Assembly (NCBI GenBank): GCA_035560415.1
Contig: DATMZG010000046.1
Coordinates: 1 to 23,870 of the forward strand
Direction: 5' to 3'
Origin: DATMXT01 sp035560415
GTDB lineage: Bacteria; Bacillota; Clostridia; Oscillospirales; Feifaniaceae
DNA length: 23,870 nt
This document shows positions 1-7,285 of this stretch, in pieces. The notes below the pieces were generated by a model. The model had not been told where the DNA came from. It searched no databases and was given only the letters and a program-made list of their open reading frames with translations. Position numbers and translations under genes: made by a program. Position 1 is the first letter of the stretch. Each line of letters begins with the position of its first letter.

Positions 1-57
1 ATGTTTGCATTTTGGAAAAATATAGGTTATACTGAAGGCAGTTTTGAATGGACGGTG

Positions 58-561
58 ATGGGTGTGGCAATCGGAGACAGAATACGTCGGCTTCGAAATC
101 TTCGGGGCTTGACCCAAAAAGAGCTTGGACTGGCCGTCGGCTTCAGCGATACGACGGCCGACGTTCGCGTGGCGCAGTACGAGTCCGGCACCCGAACGCC
201 TAAAAAAGATATGATTGAAAAGCTCTCCCAGGCGCTCGACGTCAGCTATCGGGCCATATACGAGCCCGCGCTCTACGAGGCCGAAGACGTGATGTACACG
301 CTGTTTGAGCTCGACGAGCACTACCCTATCCGACTCTACGAGTCCATCGACATCAGCAACCCATATTCGCCCGAGCGGCATGTCGGCATCAACTTCCGCT
401 CAGTCGCCCTCAACGACTATATCAAAGAGTGGCAGCACCGAAAAAGGGAGCTTGAAGAGGGACTCATCACCGAGCCCGAATACATGGAGTGGAAATGGGG
501 CTGGCCCCAGACCATGGACGGCTGCGGCACGCAAACACCTATAAAGAGATGGCGAAAATAA
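58..561 (+). CDS. XRE-family transcriptional regulator
   Basis: This is a DNA-binding regulator with an N-terminal Cro/C1-type helix-turn-helix of about 65 residues (IGDRIRRLRNLRGLTQKELG, then AQYESGTRTPKKDMIEKLSQAL). A C-terminal region of about 95 residues, rich in acidic and aromatic residues, has no fold I recognise and may sense a ligand or make dimers. The frame is open to the first base of the window, so a longer start cannot be excluded. The 19 codons before position 58 are AT-rich and look non-coding. I chose the ATG at 58, but a GTG at 64 is a serious rival because GGTGAT lies 4 nt before it and the protein would then begin MAIGDRIRRLR, as many XRE proteins do. The target is unknown. 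The next gene downstream is the collagen-like protein, 367 bp away, so control of that gene is only a guess. Confidence 0.8.
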   Translation: MGVAIGDRIRRLRNLRGLTQKELGLAVGFSDTTADVRVAQYESGTRTPKKDMIEKLSQALDVSYRAIYEPALYEAEDVMYTLFELDEHYPIRLYESIDISNPYSPERHVGINFRSVALNDYIKEWQHRKRELEEGLITEPEYMEWKWGWPQTMDGCGTQTPIKRWRK

Positions 562-587
562 TGCTTTTCCCCCGATGACCTATTCGG

Positions 588-605
588 CCCTCGAGGGATT
601 TTTTT
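588..605 (+). terminator. Weak candidate terminator after the XRE gene
   Basis: CCC-TCGA-GGG is followed by A and seven T residues. The stem is only three G-C pairs, so this would be a poor intrinsic terminator. The T run in the right place is the main reason to list it. Confidence 0.25.
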
Positions 606-854
606 ATGCTCAAAGGCGGGACGACATAAACTTATCCCGCGCTTGGTACTTTTTGCGAATTCAGAATCGTTTTGAATCGGTAAAAAAGAGTTTAATTGGA
701 TAGATACACACAGAACGAAAAAACGGATAGTGCCCTGAAATATTCATTTCAACTTAAGCTTTGCGTTTAGCGCGCCAGGGCTCAATTTTCAACAATATCG
801 ACAGAACCATCCGGCAAACAATATGCCCTTGAATGCGGCGGCACTTTGAGTCCT
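606..854. other. AT-rich intergenic stretch with no gene recognised
   Basis: Between the XRE gene and the promoter of the collagen-like gene I find no convincing coding sequence, RNA or repeat on either strand. A minus-strand open frame overlaps the right part (782-1078), but it has no visible ribosome binding site and runs antisense into the collagen-like gene. Confidence 0.5.
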
Positions 855-883
855 AACCTTTTCCTCTTCGATATCATAAAATA
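855..883 (+). promoter_or_regulatory. Candidate sigma-K-type promoter for the collagen-like spore gene
   Basis: AACC at 855-858 and CATAAAATA at 875-883 match the sigma-K consensus (mACc, 17 bp, CATAnnnTA), with exactly 17 bp between the AC and the CATA. The predicted start near 890 gives a leader of about 40 nt before the ATG at 929. Sigma-K acts late in the mother cell, where exosporium and outer-coat genes are made, which fits the protein downstream. The match is by eye; short degenerate motifs occur by chance. Confidence 0.5.
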
Positions 884-928
884 CATAGAGAAGGTGAATC
901 CCTTTCTAAACAGATAAAAATCGACCCT

Positions 929-2293
929 ATGCTGACTGAGAGAAGTGATCATATTTTGAATTATAAACCATGTTCTGAACATAGACCATCTTCCGGTGAT
1001 GGATATTGTGCCAATTGTAATGACTGCCATAAAACCAACAATGAGTACGAATGCTGTATGAAGGCATGTAAAGAGCAATATATCAGCGAATGTGGAAAAT
1101 GGGTGAATTACTATAATGAAGTGATAGCTGCCTGCTGCGAGCAGGAATGCAGAGAACGCTATACGATGATACGCAATGAGCTTATTGAATGCTGCGAAAG
1201 GAAAATAGCCGGCTGCGCCGAGGAATGCCGTTGTATCAAGTGTTGCATCGGCCCGACAGGTCCAATGGGCCCGACCGGGGCGACCGGACCAGCAGGGGCC
1301 ACGGGAGCCACAGGCGTTGGCGTGACCGGGGCTACAGGCCCAACGGGGGTCACGGGAGCTACGGGCGTTGGTGTGACCGGGGCAACAGGCCCAACGGGGG
1401 CCACGGGCGCAACCGGACCCGGCGGCGGACCGACCGGACCGACCGGGGCCACTGGAGCCACGGGGGCCACGGGAGTCGCAGGCGCAACTGGCACCACCGG
1501 AGCGACCGGGCCAACGGGGGCTACGGGAGCCACAGGCGTCGGCGTGACCGGGGCTACAGGTCCCACGGGGGCCACAGGCGTCGGCGTGACCGGGGCAACC
1601 GGCCCCACGGGGGCCACGGGTGCAACCGGCACGACCGGAGCAGACGGCCCCGCAGGGGCCACCGGCCCCACGGGGGCCACCGGAGCAACAGGACCCACAG
1701 GAGCCACCGGAGCAACAGGACCCACAGGACCCACAGGGGCCACTGGAGCCACCGGAACCACAGGGGCTACTGGCGCTACCGGAGCGACGGGAGCGACGGG
1801 AGCGACGGGAGCGACGGGAGCAACAGGGGCCACAGGAGCGACCGGGACCGCGGGAGGAATATTAAACTACGCCGATTTCTTTGCGCTGATGCCTCCTGAT
1901 AACGCAGCAACAGTTGCTCCCGGGACAGACGTAAGCTTTCCGCAGGACGGCCCGACGAGCGGGACGGCCATTGTCCGCGCGAGCGACAGCACGTTCAGAC
2001 TCGCTGACATTGGCACGTACCAAATCTTGTTTCAGGTCAGTGTGACCGAGGCAGGCCAATTGATTTTGACGCTTGATTCCGGCGCAGGAGCGGCAGACTT
2101 AGCCTATACGGTGGTCGGGCGTGCTACGGGCACGTCTCAAATCGTTGGAATGGCGCTTGTGGAAACGTCCGTCATCGATTCAATACTGACTGTACGAAAT
2201 CCGGCCGGCAATTCAACGGCGCTGACCATCACCCCTGTTTCGGGAGGAACAAGACCTGTTTCAGCACACCTTGTCATCACACAAATCGCATAG
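929..2293 (+). CDS. Cysteine-rich collagen-like spore surface protein (BclA-like)
   Basis: The 454-residue protein has three parts. Residues 1-106 hold 18 cysteines, including CC pairs at 42-43, 69-70, 88-89 and 105-106. Residues 108-310 are collagen-type Gly-X-Thr triplets, mainly GAT and GPT, broken by four GVGVT pentapeptides and one GPGGGPT. Residues 311-454 resemble the C-terminal beta-sandwich domain of BclA-type exosporium glycoproteins, which trimerises like C1q. Thr in the third position is the usual O-glycosylation site in bacterial collagens. There is no signal peptide, as expected for a protein made in the mother cell and assembled on the forespore. No good Shine-Dalgarno sequence lies close to the ATG; AGAAGGTGA at 887-895 is too far away, but no other in-frame start was found back to the stop at 854. 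Assignment to the spore surface is inferred from the family and from the sigma-K-like promoter. Confidence 0.85.
   Translation: MLTERSDHILNYKPCSEHRPSSGDGYCANCNDCHKTNNEYECCMKACKEQYISECGKWVNYYNEVIAACCEQECRERYTMIRNELIECCERKIAGCAEECRCIKCCIGPTGPMGPTGATGPAGATGATGVGVTGATGPTGVTGATGVGVTGATGPTGATGATGPGGGPTGPTGATGATGATGVAGATGTTGATGPTGATGATGVGVTGATGPTGATGVGVTGATGPTGATGATGTTGADGPAGATGPTGATGATGPTGATGATGPTGPTGATGATGTTGATGATGATGATGATGATGATGATGATGTAGGILNYADFFALMPPDNAATVAPGTDVSFPQDGPTSGTAIVRASDSTFRLADIGTYQILFQVSVTEAGQLILTLDSGAGAADLAYTVVGRATGTSQIVGMALVETSVIDSILTVRNPAGNSTALTITPVSGGTRPVSAHLVITQIA
1781..1816 (+). repeat. Four perfect 9-bp tandem repeats inside the collagen region
   Basis: GGAGCGACG occurs four times in a row without a mismatch, followed by a degenerate fifth copy. 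Each unit encodes three residues of the GAT series, so gain or loss of units keeps the reading frame. The array is a likely site of length variation by slipped-strand replication. Confidence 0.9.
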
Positions 2294-2329
2294 ACGCATA
2301 GAGAAGCGGCGCCGGCGCGAGCGTTTAAA

Positions 2330-2377
2330 ACCAACACATTATCGGACCAACACATTATCGGACCAACACATTATCGG
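2330..2377. repeat. Three perfect tandem copies of a 16-bp unit
   Basis: ACCAACACATTATCGG is present at 2330-2345, 2346-2361 and 2362-2377 with no mismatches. The array starts 37 bp after the stop codon of the collagen-like gene and lies before its terminator. It would therefore be in the 3' untranslated region of that mRNA. I see no dyad symmetry in the unit and no function is known to me. Confidence 0.95.
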
Positions 2378-2458
2378 ATTGGGAAAATTGTGACAACCGC
2401 AAGTTTTAATTTTCAGTATCATCCGGGCTGACAGTTGTATTTCCGTTATCCCGCAATA

Positions 2459-2499
2459 AAAAGGAGCCAACTGACACTTAAATCAGTCGGCTCTTTTTT
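2459..2499. terminator. Bidirectional intrinsic terminator between the collagen-like gene and guaA
   Basis: GAGCCAACTGA (2464-2474) pairs with TCAGTCGGCTC (2483-2493), with one internal mismatch. Six T residues follow on the plus strand. On the minus strand the hairpin is also followed by a T run (A residues at 2458-2462 of the plus strand), so it may stop transcription from either side. Confidence 0.8.
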
Positions 2500-2538
2500 A
2501 TTCGCATAAAGCAATTCGTGTCGCCGGAGCGCCGCAAC

Positions 2539-2567
2539 GAAAAAACGGTCAAATGAGAAACCGGTTG
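2539..2567 (-). terminator. Weak candidate terminator downstream of guaA
   Basis: Read on the minus strand, AACCGGT, a 9-10 nt loop and ACCGTT form a short imperfect stem followed by a T run (A residues at 2540-2545 on the plus strand). It lies about 40 bp beyond the guaA stop. The stem is weak. Confidence 0.35.
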
Positions 2568-2604
2568 CGTAAGTTCTGCAAAACTCCTTCAAACTATCCC
2601 CAAA

Positions 2605-4140
2605 TTATTCCCACTCAATGGTTGCCGGGGGTTTTGAGGTGACGTCATAGACGACGCGGTTAATGTGCTTGACCTCGTTGACAATGCGGTTTGAGACCTT
2701 CTCAATGAGCTCAAACGGGAGCCTCGCCCAGTCGGCCGACATGAAGTCGGTCGTCGTGACGGCCCGCAGCGCCACCGTGTAGTCGTAGGAGCGCTCGTCC
2801 CCCAAAACGCCGACCGAGCGGATGCCGGTCATGACGACGAAATACTGCTGGATTTGCCGGTGGAGTCCAAAGTTTGCGACCTCCTCGCGGAAAATGGCGT
2901 CGGCCTCCCGCAGGATTTCGAGCTTTGCCTTGTCCACGCCGCCGATGACCCTTATGCCAAGGCCGGGGCCCGGGAAGGGCTGCCGCCAGACGAGGTGTTC
3001 GGGCATGCCGAGGGTCTCGCCGAGTTTGCGCACTTCATCTTTAAAGAGCATGCGCAGGGGCTCAATGATGCCCTTGAAGTCGATGACGGCCGGCAGGCCC
3101 GCGACGTTGTGGTGGCTCTTGATTTTGTCGGCAATGCCGAGGCCGGATTCAATGACGTCGGGGTAAATGGTGCCCTGCACGAGATAGTCGTAGTGGCCGA
3201 GCTTTTTGCCCTCGTCCTCAAAAACCCGGATGAACTCCTCGCCGATGAGCTTGCGCTTTGCCTCGGGGTCGGTGACGCCCGCAAGCTTTGATAAGAACCG
3301 CTCTTCGGCGTCAATGCGAATGAAGTTGATGTCGTACTGCTCCTTAAAGGCCTTTTCGACCTCCTCGCCCTCGTTTTTGCGCATGAGGCCGGTGTCGACA
3401 AACATGCAGGTCAGCTGCTTGCCGACCGCTTTACTGACAAGGACGGCCGAGACGGCCGAGTCGACGCCGCCCGAGAGGGCGCAGAGCACTTTGCTGTCCC
3501 CCACCTGGGCTTTGATTTTGGCGACAAATTCGTCGACGTAGCCCGCCATCTGCCAGTCCGCGGTGCACTTGCAGACGTCGAAGACAAAGCTGCGCAACAC
3601 CGGAAGGCCGTACTCGGTGTGGGTCACTTCGGGGTGGAACTGGAGGCCGAAAATGAGCTTATCCGGGTTCATGAACGCGGTGTTTTCACAGGTGTTGGTC
3701 TGGCCGATGTTGACAAACCCCGCGGGAAGCCTGTCCACAAGGTCGGTGTGGCTCATCCACACGACGCTGTTTTTGGGGACGTCGGCAAAGAGCGGGCACT
3801 CGGATTTCAGTTCGAGCTCCTTGCGGCCGTACTCCCGCACCTTGGGCTTTGCCACGCTGCCGCCCAGCTCTTTGCCGATGAGCTGCGCGCCGTAGCAAAT
3901 TCCGAGAATCGGAATGCCCATGTCAAAAATGGCCTTGTCGCAGCGAGGCGAGCCCTCGGCCAGAACGCTTGCGGGCCCGCCGGTAAAAATAATGCCGGCC
4001 GGGCCCAGCTTTCTGATCTCCTCCGGTGTAATGGTGCAGGGGTAGACTTCGCTGTAGACGCCAAAGTCGCGTACGCGGCGCGCAATCAGCTGGTTGTATT
4101 GCCCTCCGAAGTCCATTACAAGGATGAGCTGATGCTTCAT
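2605..4140 (-). CDS. guaA: GMP synthase (glutamine-hydrolysing)
   Basis: This 511-residue enzyme converts XMP to GMP using ATP and glutamine, the last step of guanine nucleotide synthesis in the cytoplasm. The N-terminal class I glutamine amidotransferase domain has the nucleophile in GICYGAQLIGK (Cys82) and the His169-Glu171 pair in FHPEVTH. The ATP-pyrophosphatase domain starts near residue 200 with the P-loop SGGVDS at 223-228. The C-terminal dimerisation domain ends with the family's usual PPATIEWE. Length is normal for the family. GGAGG on the minus strand lies 6 nt before the ATG. The gene stands alone on this strand. I looked for a purine riboswitch in the short upstream gap and did not see one. 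Confidence 0.97.
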   Translation of the reverse strand: MKHQLILVMDFGGQYNQLIARRVRDFGVYSEVYPCTITPEEIRKLGPAGIIFTGGPASVLAEGSPRCDKAIFDMGIPILGICYGAQLIGKELGGSVAKPKVREYGRKELELKSECPLFADVPKNSVVWMSHTDLVDRLPAGFVNIGQTNTCENTAFMNPDKLIFGLQFHPEVTHTEYGLPVLRSFVFDVCKCTADWQMAGYVDEFVAKIKAQVGDSKVLCALSGGVDSAVSAVLVSKAVGKQLTCMFVDTGLMRKNEGEEVEKAFKEQYDINFIRIDAEERFLSKLAGVTDPEAKRKLIGEEFIRVFEDEGKKLGHYDYLVQGTIYPDVIESGLGIADKIKSHHNVAGLPAVIDFKGIIEPLRMLFKDEVRKLGETLGMPEHLVWRQPFPGPGLGIRVIGGVDKAKLEILREADAIFREEVANFGLHRQIQQYFVVMTGIRSVGVLGDERSYDYTVALRAVTTTDFMSADWARLPFELIEKVSNRIVNEVKHINRVVYDVTSKPPATIEWE

Positions 4141-4230
4141 TTTAAGCCTCCAGTCAAAATTCTATTGTGGAAATATAGCTCTATTTTTGCATATTTTTTT
4201 CCAAAAATCAATGTGCTAAAATATACAAAT

Positions 4231-4260
4231 TTGACATGGGTATACTACGGGTGGCTTATA
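4231..4260 (+). promoter_or_regulatory. Possible sigma-A promoter for the SLH-domain gene
   Basis: TTGACA at 4231-4236 is a perfect -35 box. The best -10 is CTTATA at 4255-4260 with an 18-bp spacer. The -10 is imperfect, and the predicted start lies just before the ribosome binding site, giving a very short leader. Confidence 0.35.
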
Positions 4261-4285
4261 TAGTAAAAAGGAGCGTTTGAACTTT

Positions 4286-5509
4286 ATGAAAAGACTCTTT
4301 GCGCTGCTCGCTGCGGTATGCCTGCTGACGACTGCCGCCGCGGCCGAATATCGGATAACGGCTGACAGGTACGTTGTGGACAGCCAGTATGATTTTGTCG
4401 TGCAGATTGAGGGAAGCGATTCAAAGCTTACCCTGACCCGCAAATTCTTCGCTTCGCTGCTCGGTTCGCTCATCGGGGACCCCGCATCGGTCACGATTGT
4501 CGAACTGCCGGACACCGGGGTCATGACTTTCGGCGGGGACAATGTCGTCGTGCTCGACACCTTCAAGCTGAGCCCCTTTAAACGCCTGTGCGTCACGCCG
4601 GAGGCCAACAAAACCTCGACATTCACTTTCATTGCGACCGACAAGGACGGCCTCTCAAGCCCACTCTGCCGCCTGACGGTCACCCCGCCCAAAACGGCGG
4701 GCGCTCCGACCGCGTTTGACCTCAACATCGAGACCGCCAAGGGGCTCAAGGTGAGCGGACACTTCGGCGCCGTAGACCCGGACGGCGAGAGTCTCGCCTT
4801 CGAGGTGCAGTCGGCGCCCTCCAAGGGCGACCTCGTCTGCAGCGGCTCGACCTTTTTCTACTACCCGCACGAGGGCGAGACCGGGGCCGACAGCTTCACT
4901 TACCTCGCCCGCGACTCCTCCGGCAACTACTCCAAAGTCAGCTCGGTGGAGGTGCGCATTCGCTCGACCAAGGGCGGATTCCTCTACGACGACATGGAGG
5001 AGAGCGTCAACCACTACGCCGCGCTGCGCCTTGCCGACCTCGGCATCATGCGGGGCACGCAAGTGGCCGGGCGCAATTTCTTCTCACCGGCTGAGCCCGT
5101 CTCGCGGGGCGAGTATCTCGCCATGCTGATGCAGGCGGCCGGTATTGACACCGACATTCCGACCATCTCGACGACGGGACTTGCCGAGGATGAGGAAATT
5201 CCGCTCTGGATGAAGTCCTATATCTCAACGGCGCTGGCCGCCGGCATCGTCTCGGGCTACGAGGGCGAGAACGGCCCGTCCTTTGACGCCGCAACCGCCA
5301 TCACGCGGGCGGAAGCCGCCGTCATGACCGCCAATGTCTTAGGGCTTGAAGCCGCCGCAGAGGTCTTTGGCGACGCGCCGACCTGGGCTGCCGGCGCAAT
5401 GGCCGCCATGAGCGAAGCCGGCCTTATGCCTGAGGGGCTTTCGGGCACGCCGCTTTGCCGCGACGAGGCGGCCGGCATCCTCTGGGGCGTCGTGCAGTCA
5501 ATGGAATAG
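4286..5509 (+). CDS. Secreted protein with Ig/cadherin-like domain and SLH repeats
   Basis: The 407-residue product starts with a signal peptide (MKRLFALLAAVCLLTTAAAA) and is therefore likely exported. A beta-rich region without recognised family covers about residues 21-130. An Ig or cadherin-like domain follows at about 135-227, with the features 'DPDGESLAFEV', 'YPHEGETGADSFTY' and 'ARDSSGNYS'. The C-terminal part (about 230-407) reads as three degenerate S-layer homology repeats ('AALRLADLGIMRG...PVSRGEYLAML', 'ISTALAAGIVSGY...AITRAEAAVM', 'AMAAMSEAGLM...CRDEAAGIL'), which usually bind cell-wall polymers. The start is ambiguous. An AAAAAGGAG lies 12 nt before this ATG but only 3 nt before an in-frame TTG at 4277; the ATG gives the cleaner signal peptide. 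The gene is monocistronic. Its ligand or partner is unknown. Confidence 0.85.
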   Translation: MKRLFALLAAVCLLTTAAAAEYRITADRYVVDSQYDFVVQIEGSDSKLTLTRKFFASLLGSLIGDPASVTIVELPDTGVMTFGGDNVVVLDTFKLSPFKRLCVTPEANKTSTFTFIATDKDGLSSPLCRLTVTPPKTAGAPTAFDLNIETAKGLKVSGHFGAVDPDGESLAFEVQSAPSKGDLVCSGSTFFYYPHEGETGADSFTYLARDSSGNYSKVSSVEVRIRSTKGGFLYDDMEESVNHYAALRLADLGIMRGTQVAGRNFFSPAEPVSRGEYLAMLMQAAGIDTDIPTISTTGLAEDEEIPLWMKSYISTALAAGIVSGYEGENGPSFDAATAITRAEAAVMTANVLGLEAAAEVFGDAPTWAAGAMAAMSEAGLMPEGLSGTPLCRDEAAGILWGVVQSME

Positions 5510-5527
5510 CTGTATAAACAACAGATA

Positions 5528-5562
5528 GGGGTGAACCTCTTCAAGGAGGTTCACCCCTTTTT
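5528..5562 (+). terminator. Intrinsic terminator of the SLH-domain gene
   Basis: GGGGTGAACCTC (5528-5539) pairs perfectly with GAGGTTCACCCC (5546-5557) around a 6-nt loop, followed by five T residues. The stop codon of the convergent rqcH gene (5551-5553) lies inside the right arm. The minus-strand side lacks a T run, so it serves mainly the plus strand. Confidence 0.9.
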
Positions 5563-7284
5563 CGGCGTGACGTAGGCCGTCCTCGAAGTCGTGTAAATCA
5601 CGTAACCCGGCTTTGCGCCGGCCGGCTTTTTGACGTTGCGCAGCTTGGTGTAAGTGACCGGCACAGTTGTCTCCCCCGCCATTTTGCTGTGGAGGGCGGC
5701 GAGCATGGCTGCCTCCTCCAAGGTGGCGTCCGGCACTTCGAGGCCCCTTGCCTCGACGACGACGTGGGAGCCCGCGGAGCCTAAGACGTGGAGCCACCAG
5801 TCGTCTTTTTCGTGGGTGGCGATGAGGCGGTCGTTTTGCCGGTTGTTCTTGCCGACCAGCATGACAAAGCCGTCTTTTGAGACAAAGCGCAAGGGCTCGC
5901 CGGCCGGCCTTTTTTGGGGCTTGGCACTCCCCTTTTGCTTTGGTTTTGCGAGATATCCCTCCCCCGTCAGCTCATCGCGGATTTCGGCGATGTCCCGCTC
6001 GTTTTGGGCCTCTTCAAGAGCGGCCTGCACCGTCGCGAGGTATTCGAGCTCCGCCGCACCCTTCTCCATTTGCTCTTTTAGAATTTTCTCGCCGTTTTTT
6101 GCCTTCTGGTACTTTTTAAAATAGAGCTGGGCGTTTGCGGCCGGGGACTTTTTGACGTCGAGCGGGATTTTCACGAGGGGGCCGTCCTCCTCGTAGTAGT
6201 TGACAAGCTCGGCAAAGGGCGCGCCGCGGGGGATTTCGTGGAGGGCGCCCTGCAGGAGCTCCCCGTAAATGCGCCACCGCTCGCGGTTTGCAAACTCCTC
6301 AAGCTCAAGCTGCTGATGGGAGAGCTTTTTTGAAATGCGCTCAATGGCGCTCTTCACGAGCTTTGAGAGGGTGGCTGTGCGCTGTTTTGCGCGGGCGACC
6401 CGGTCTTTTATCAGGTAGTAGTCGTCGAGCAGTTTAGAGTAGCTCTCAAGGCGTCTGACGGCATATCTGCCCTCGTACTGAATGACTTTCGTAAAGGTGA
6501 AGTCGACGGGGACGCCCTCCGCGTCCTCAATCAGATATGGGGCGGCGTCGGCGCCTGCGAACATGCCGGCTACGGCGTCAAAAAGGGCTTTTTTTTGCTC
6601 GGGCGTGAGGTCGCCCGCCGAAATGCCGACGCCGCCTGCCGCCCGGCAGACGCACTCTCTGGCGATGAGGGGCGAGAGCCCTGCGACGCCGCCCAGCAAA
6701 TATTTGTCGGCGGGCAGCGCACCGTCCGCGGCCTCAATGCAGGCTTTAATCCCCTCTAAGCCGTCCGACGGACTGAGCTTGTCCTGCTTTTTGGGGAGTT
6801 CATACGGGACGCCGACAATGAGCTGCCGGCTCTTCTCCTCCGTGATGTCGATGTAGGACATGGCCGCGATGACCCGGGCTTCGCCGTCGGTCAGCACAAT
6901 GTTGCTGCCGCGGCCCATCATTTCGAGCACAAGGCGGCGCTCCTCGTAGTCGCCCAGCTCCCCGATGGTCTCAAAGGTCAGAGTTGCCACCCGCTCAAAG
7001 GGCTCCTGCGCGATGCGAAGGAGCCGGGCACTTCCGAGGTGCTTTCGCAGCAGCATGCAGAGCATGGGGGGCGTCGCGGGGTTTTCTCTGGCCTCCCCCG
7101 TCACATGCAGGCGGGCGCCGGAGCCGTTTGCGCTGACAAGGAGCCTGCAGGAGCCCTTTTGAGTGCGCAGCGCCATGACCACCTCGTCCCGGGCCGGCAT
7201 GTGGATTTTATCCACGCGGGCGCCGGCAAGGTCGCGGTCAAGCTCACTTACAAGGTGGGACAAAAACAGGGCGTCGAGCGGCAT
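5551..7284 (-). CDS. rqcH: RqcH/FbpA-type NFACT protein (ribosome quality control)
   Basis: The 577-residue protein has the NFACT layout: an N-terminal NFACT-N domain (MPLDALFLSHLVSELDRDL...), a central helical coiled-coil region with a helix-hairpin-helix part (about 250-440), and a C-terminal NFACT-R (DUF814) domain around 'FVMLVGKNNRQNDRL' and 'WWLHVLGSAGSHVVV'. In Bacillus subtilis RqcH binds stalled 50S subunits and directs C-terminal alanine tailing of the nascent chain; older annotations call the family fibronectin-binding. The conserved Asp-Arg pair needed for tailing in B. subtilis appears here as Glu97-Arg98 (FERV). I chose the ATG at 7284 because it starts the conserved domain and lies one base after the stop of the NIF3 gene. 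Longer in-frame starts would run back into that gene. It is last in a four-gene operon. Confidence 0.92.
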   Translation of the reverse strand: MPLDALFLSHLVSELDRDLAGARVDKIHMPARDEVVMALRTQKGSCRLLVSANGSGARLHVTGEARENPATPPMLCMLLRKHLGSARLLRIAQEPFERVATLTFETIGELGDYEERRLVLEMMGRGSNIVLTDGEARVIAAMSYIDITEEKSRQLIVGVPYELPKKQDKLSPSDGLEGIKACIEAADGALPADKYLLGGVAGLSPLIARECVCRAAGGVGISAGDLTPEQKKALFDAVAGMFAGADAAPYLIEDAEGVPVDFTFTKVIQYEGRYAVRRLESYSKLLDDYYLIKDRVARAKQRTATLSKLVKSAIERISKKLSHQQLELEEFANRERWRIYGELLQGALHEIPRGAPFAELVNYYEEDGPLVKIPLDVKKSPAANAQLYFKKYQKAKNGEKILKEQMEKGAAELEYLATVQAALEEAQNERDIAEIRDELTGEGYLAKPKQKGSAKPQKRPAGEPLRFVSKDGFVMLVGKNNRQNDRLIATHEKDDWWLHVLGSAGSHVVVEARGLEVPDATLEEAAMLAALHSKMAGETTVPVTYTKLRNVKKPAGAKPGYVIYTTSRTAYVTPKKG

Positions 7285-7285
7285 G

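Noticed and set aside
782..1078. Minus-strand open frame of 98 residues upstream of and overlapping the collagen-like gene
   Set aside because: It has no visible ribosome binding site, overlaps the real gene on the other strand, and has no family I recognise. A remnant of an older gene at 782-885 is possible but unsupported.
1159..1833. Long minus-strand open frame with Ala-Pro-Val repeats
   Set aside because: It is the antisense reading of the Gly-X-Thr codons of the collagen-like gene. The repeat DNA simply lacks stop codons on that strand.
4141..4230. Purine riboswitch upstream of guaA
   Set aside because: The upstream DNA lacks the conserved loops of a guanine aptamer and a following terminator or anti-terminator.
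2854..4263. Plus-strand open frames opposite guaA
   Set aside because: All lie antisense to a clear GMP synthase and show no recognisable domain.
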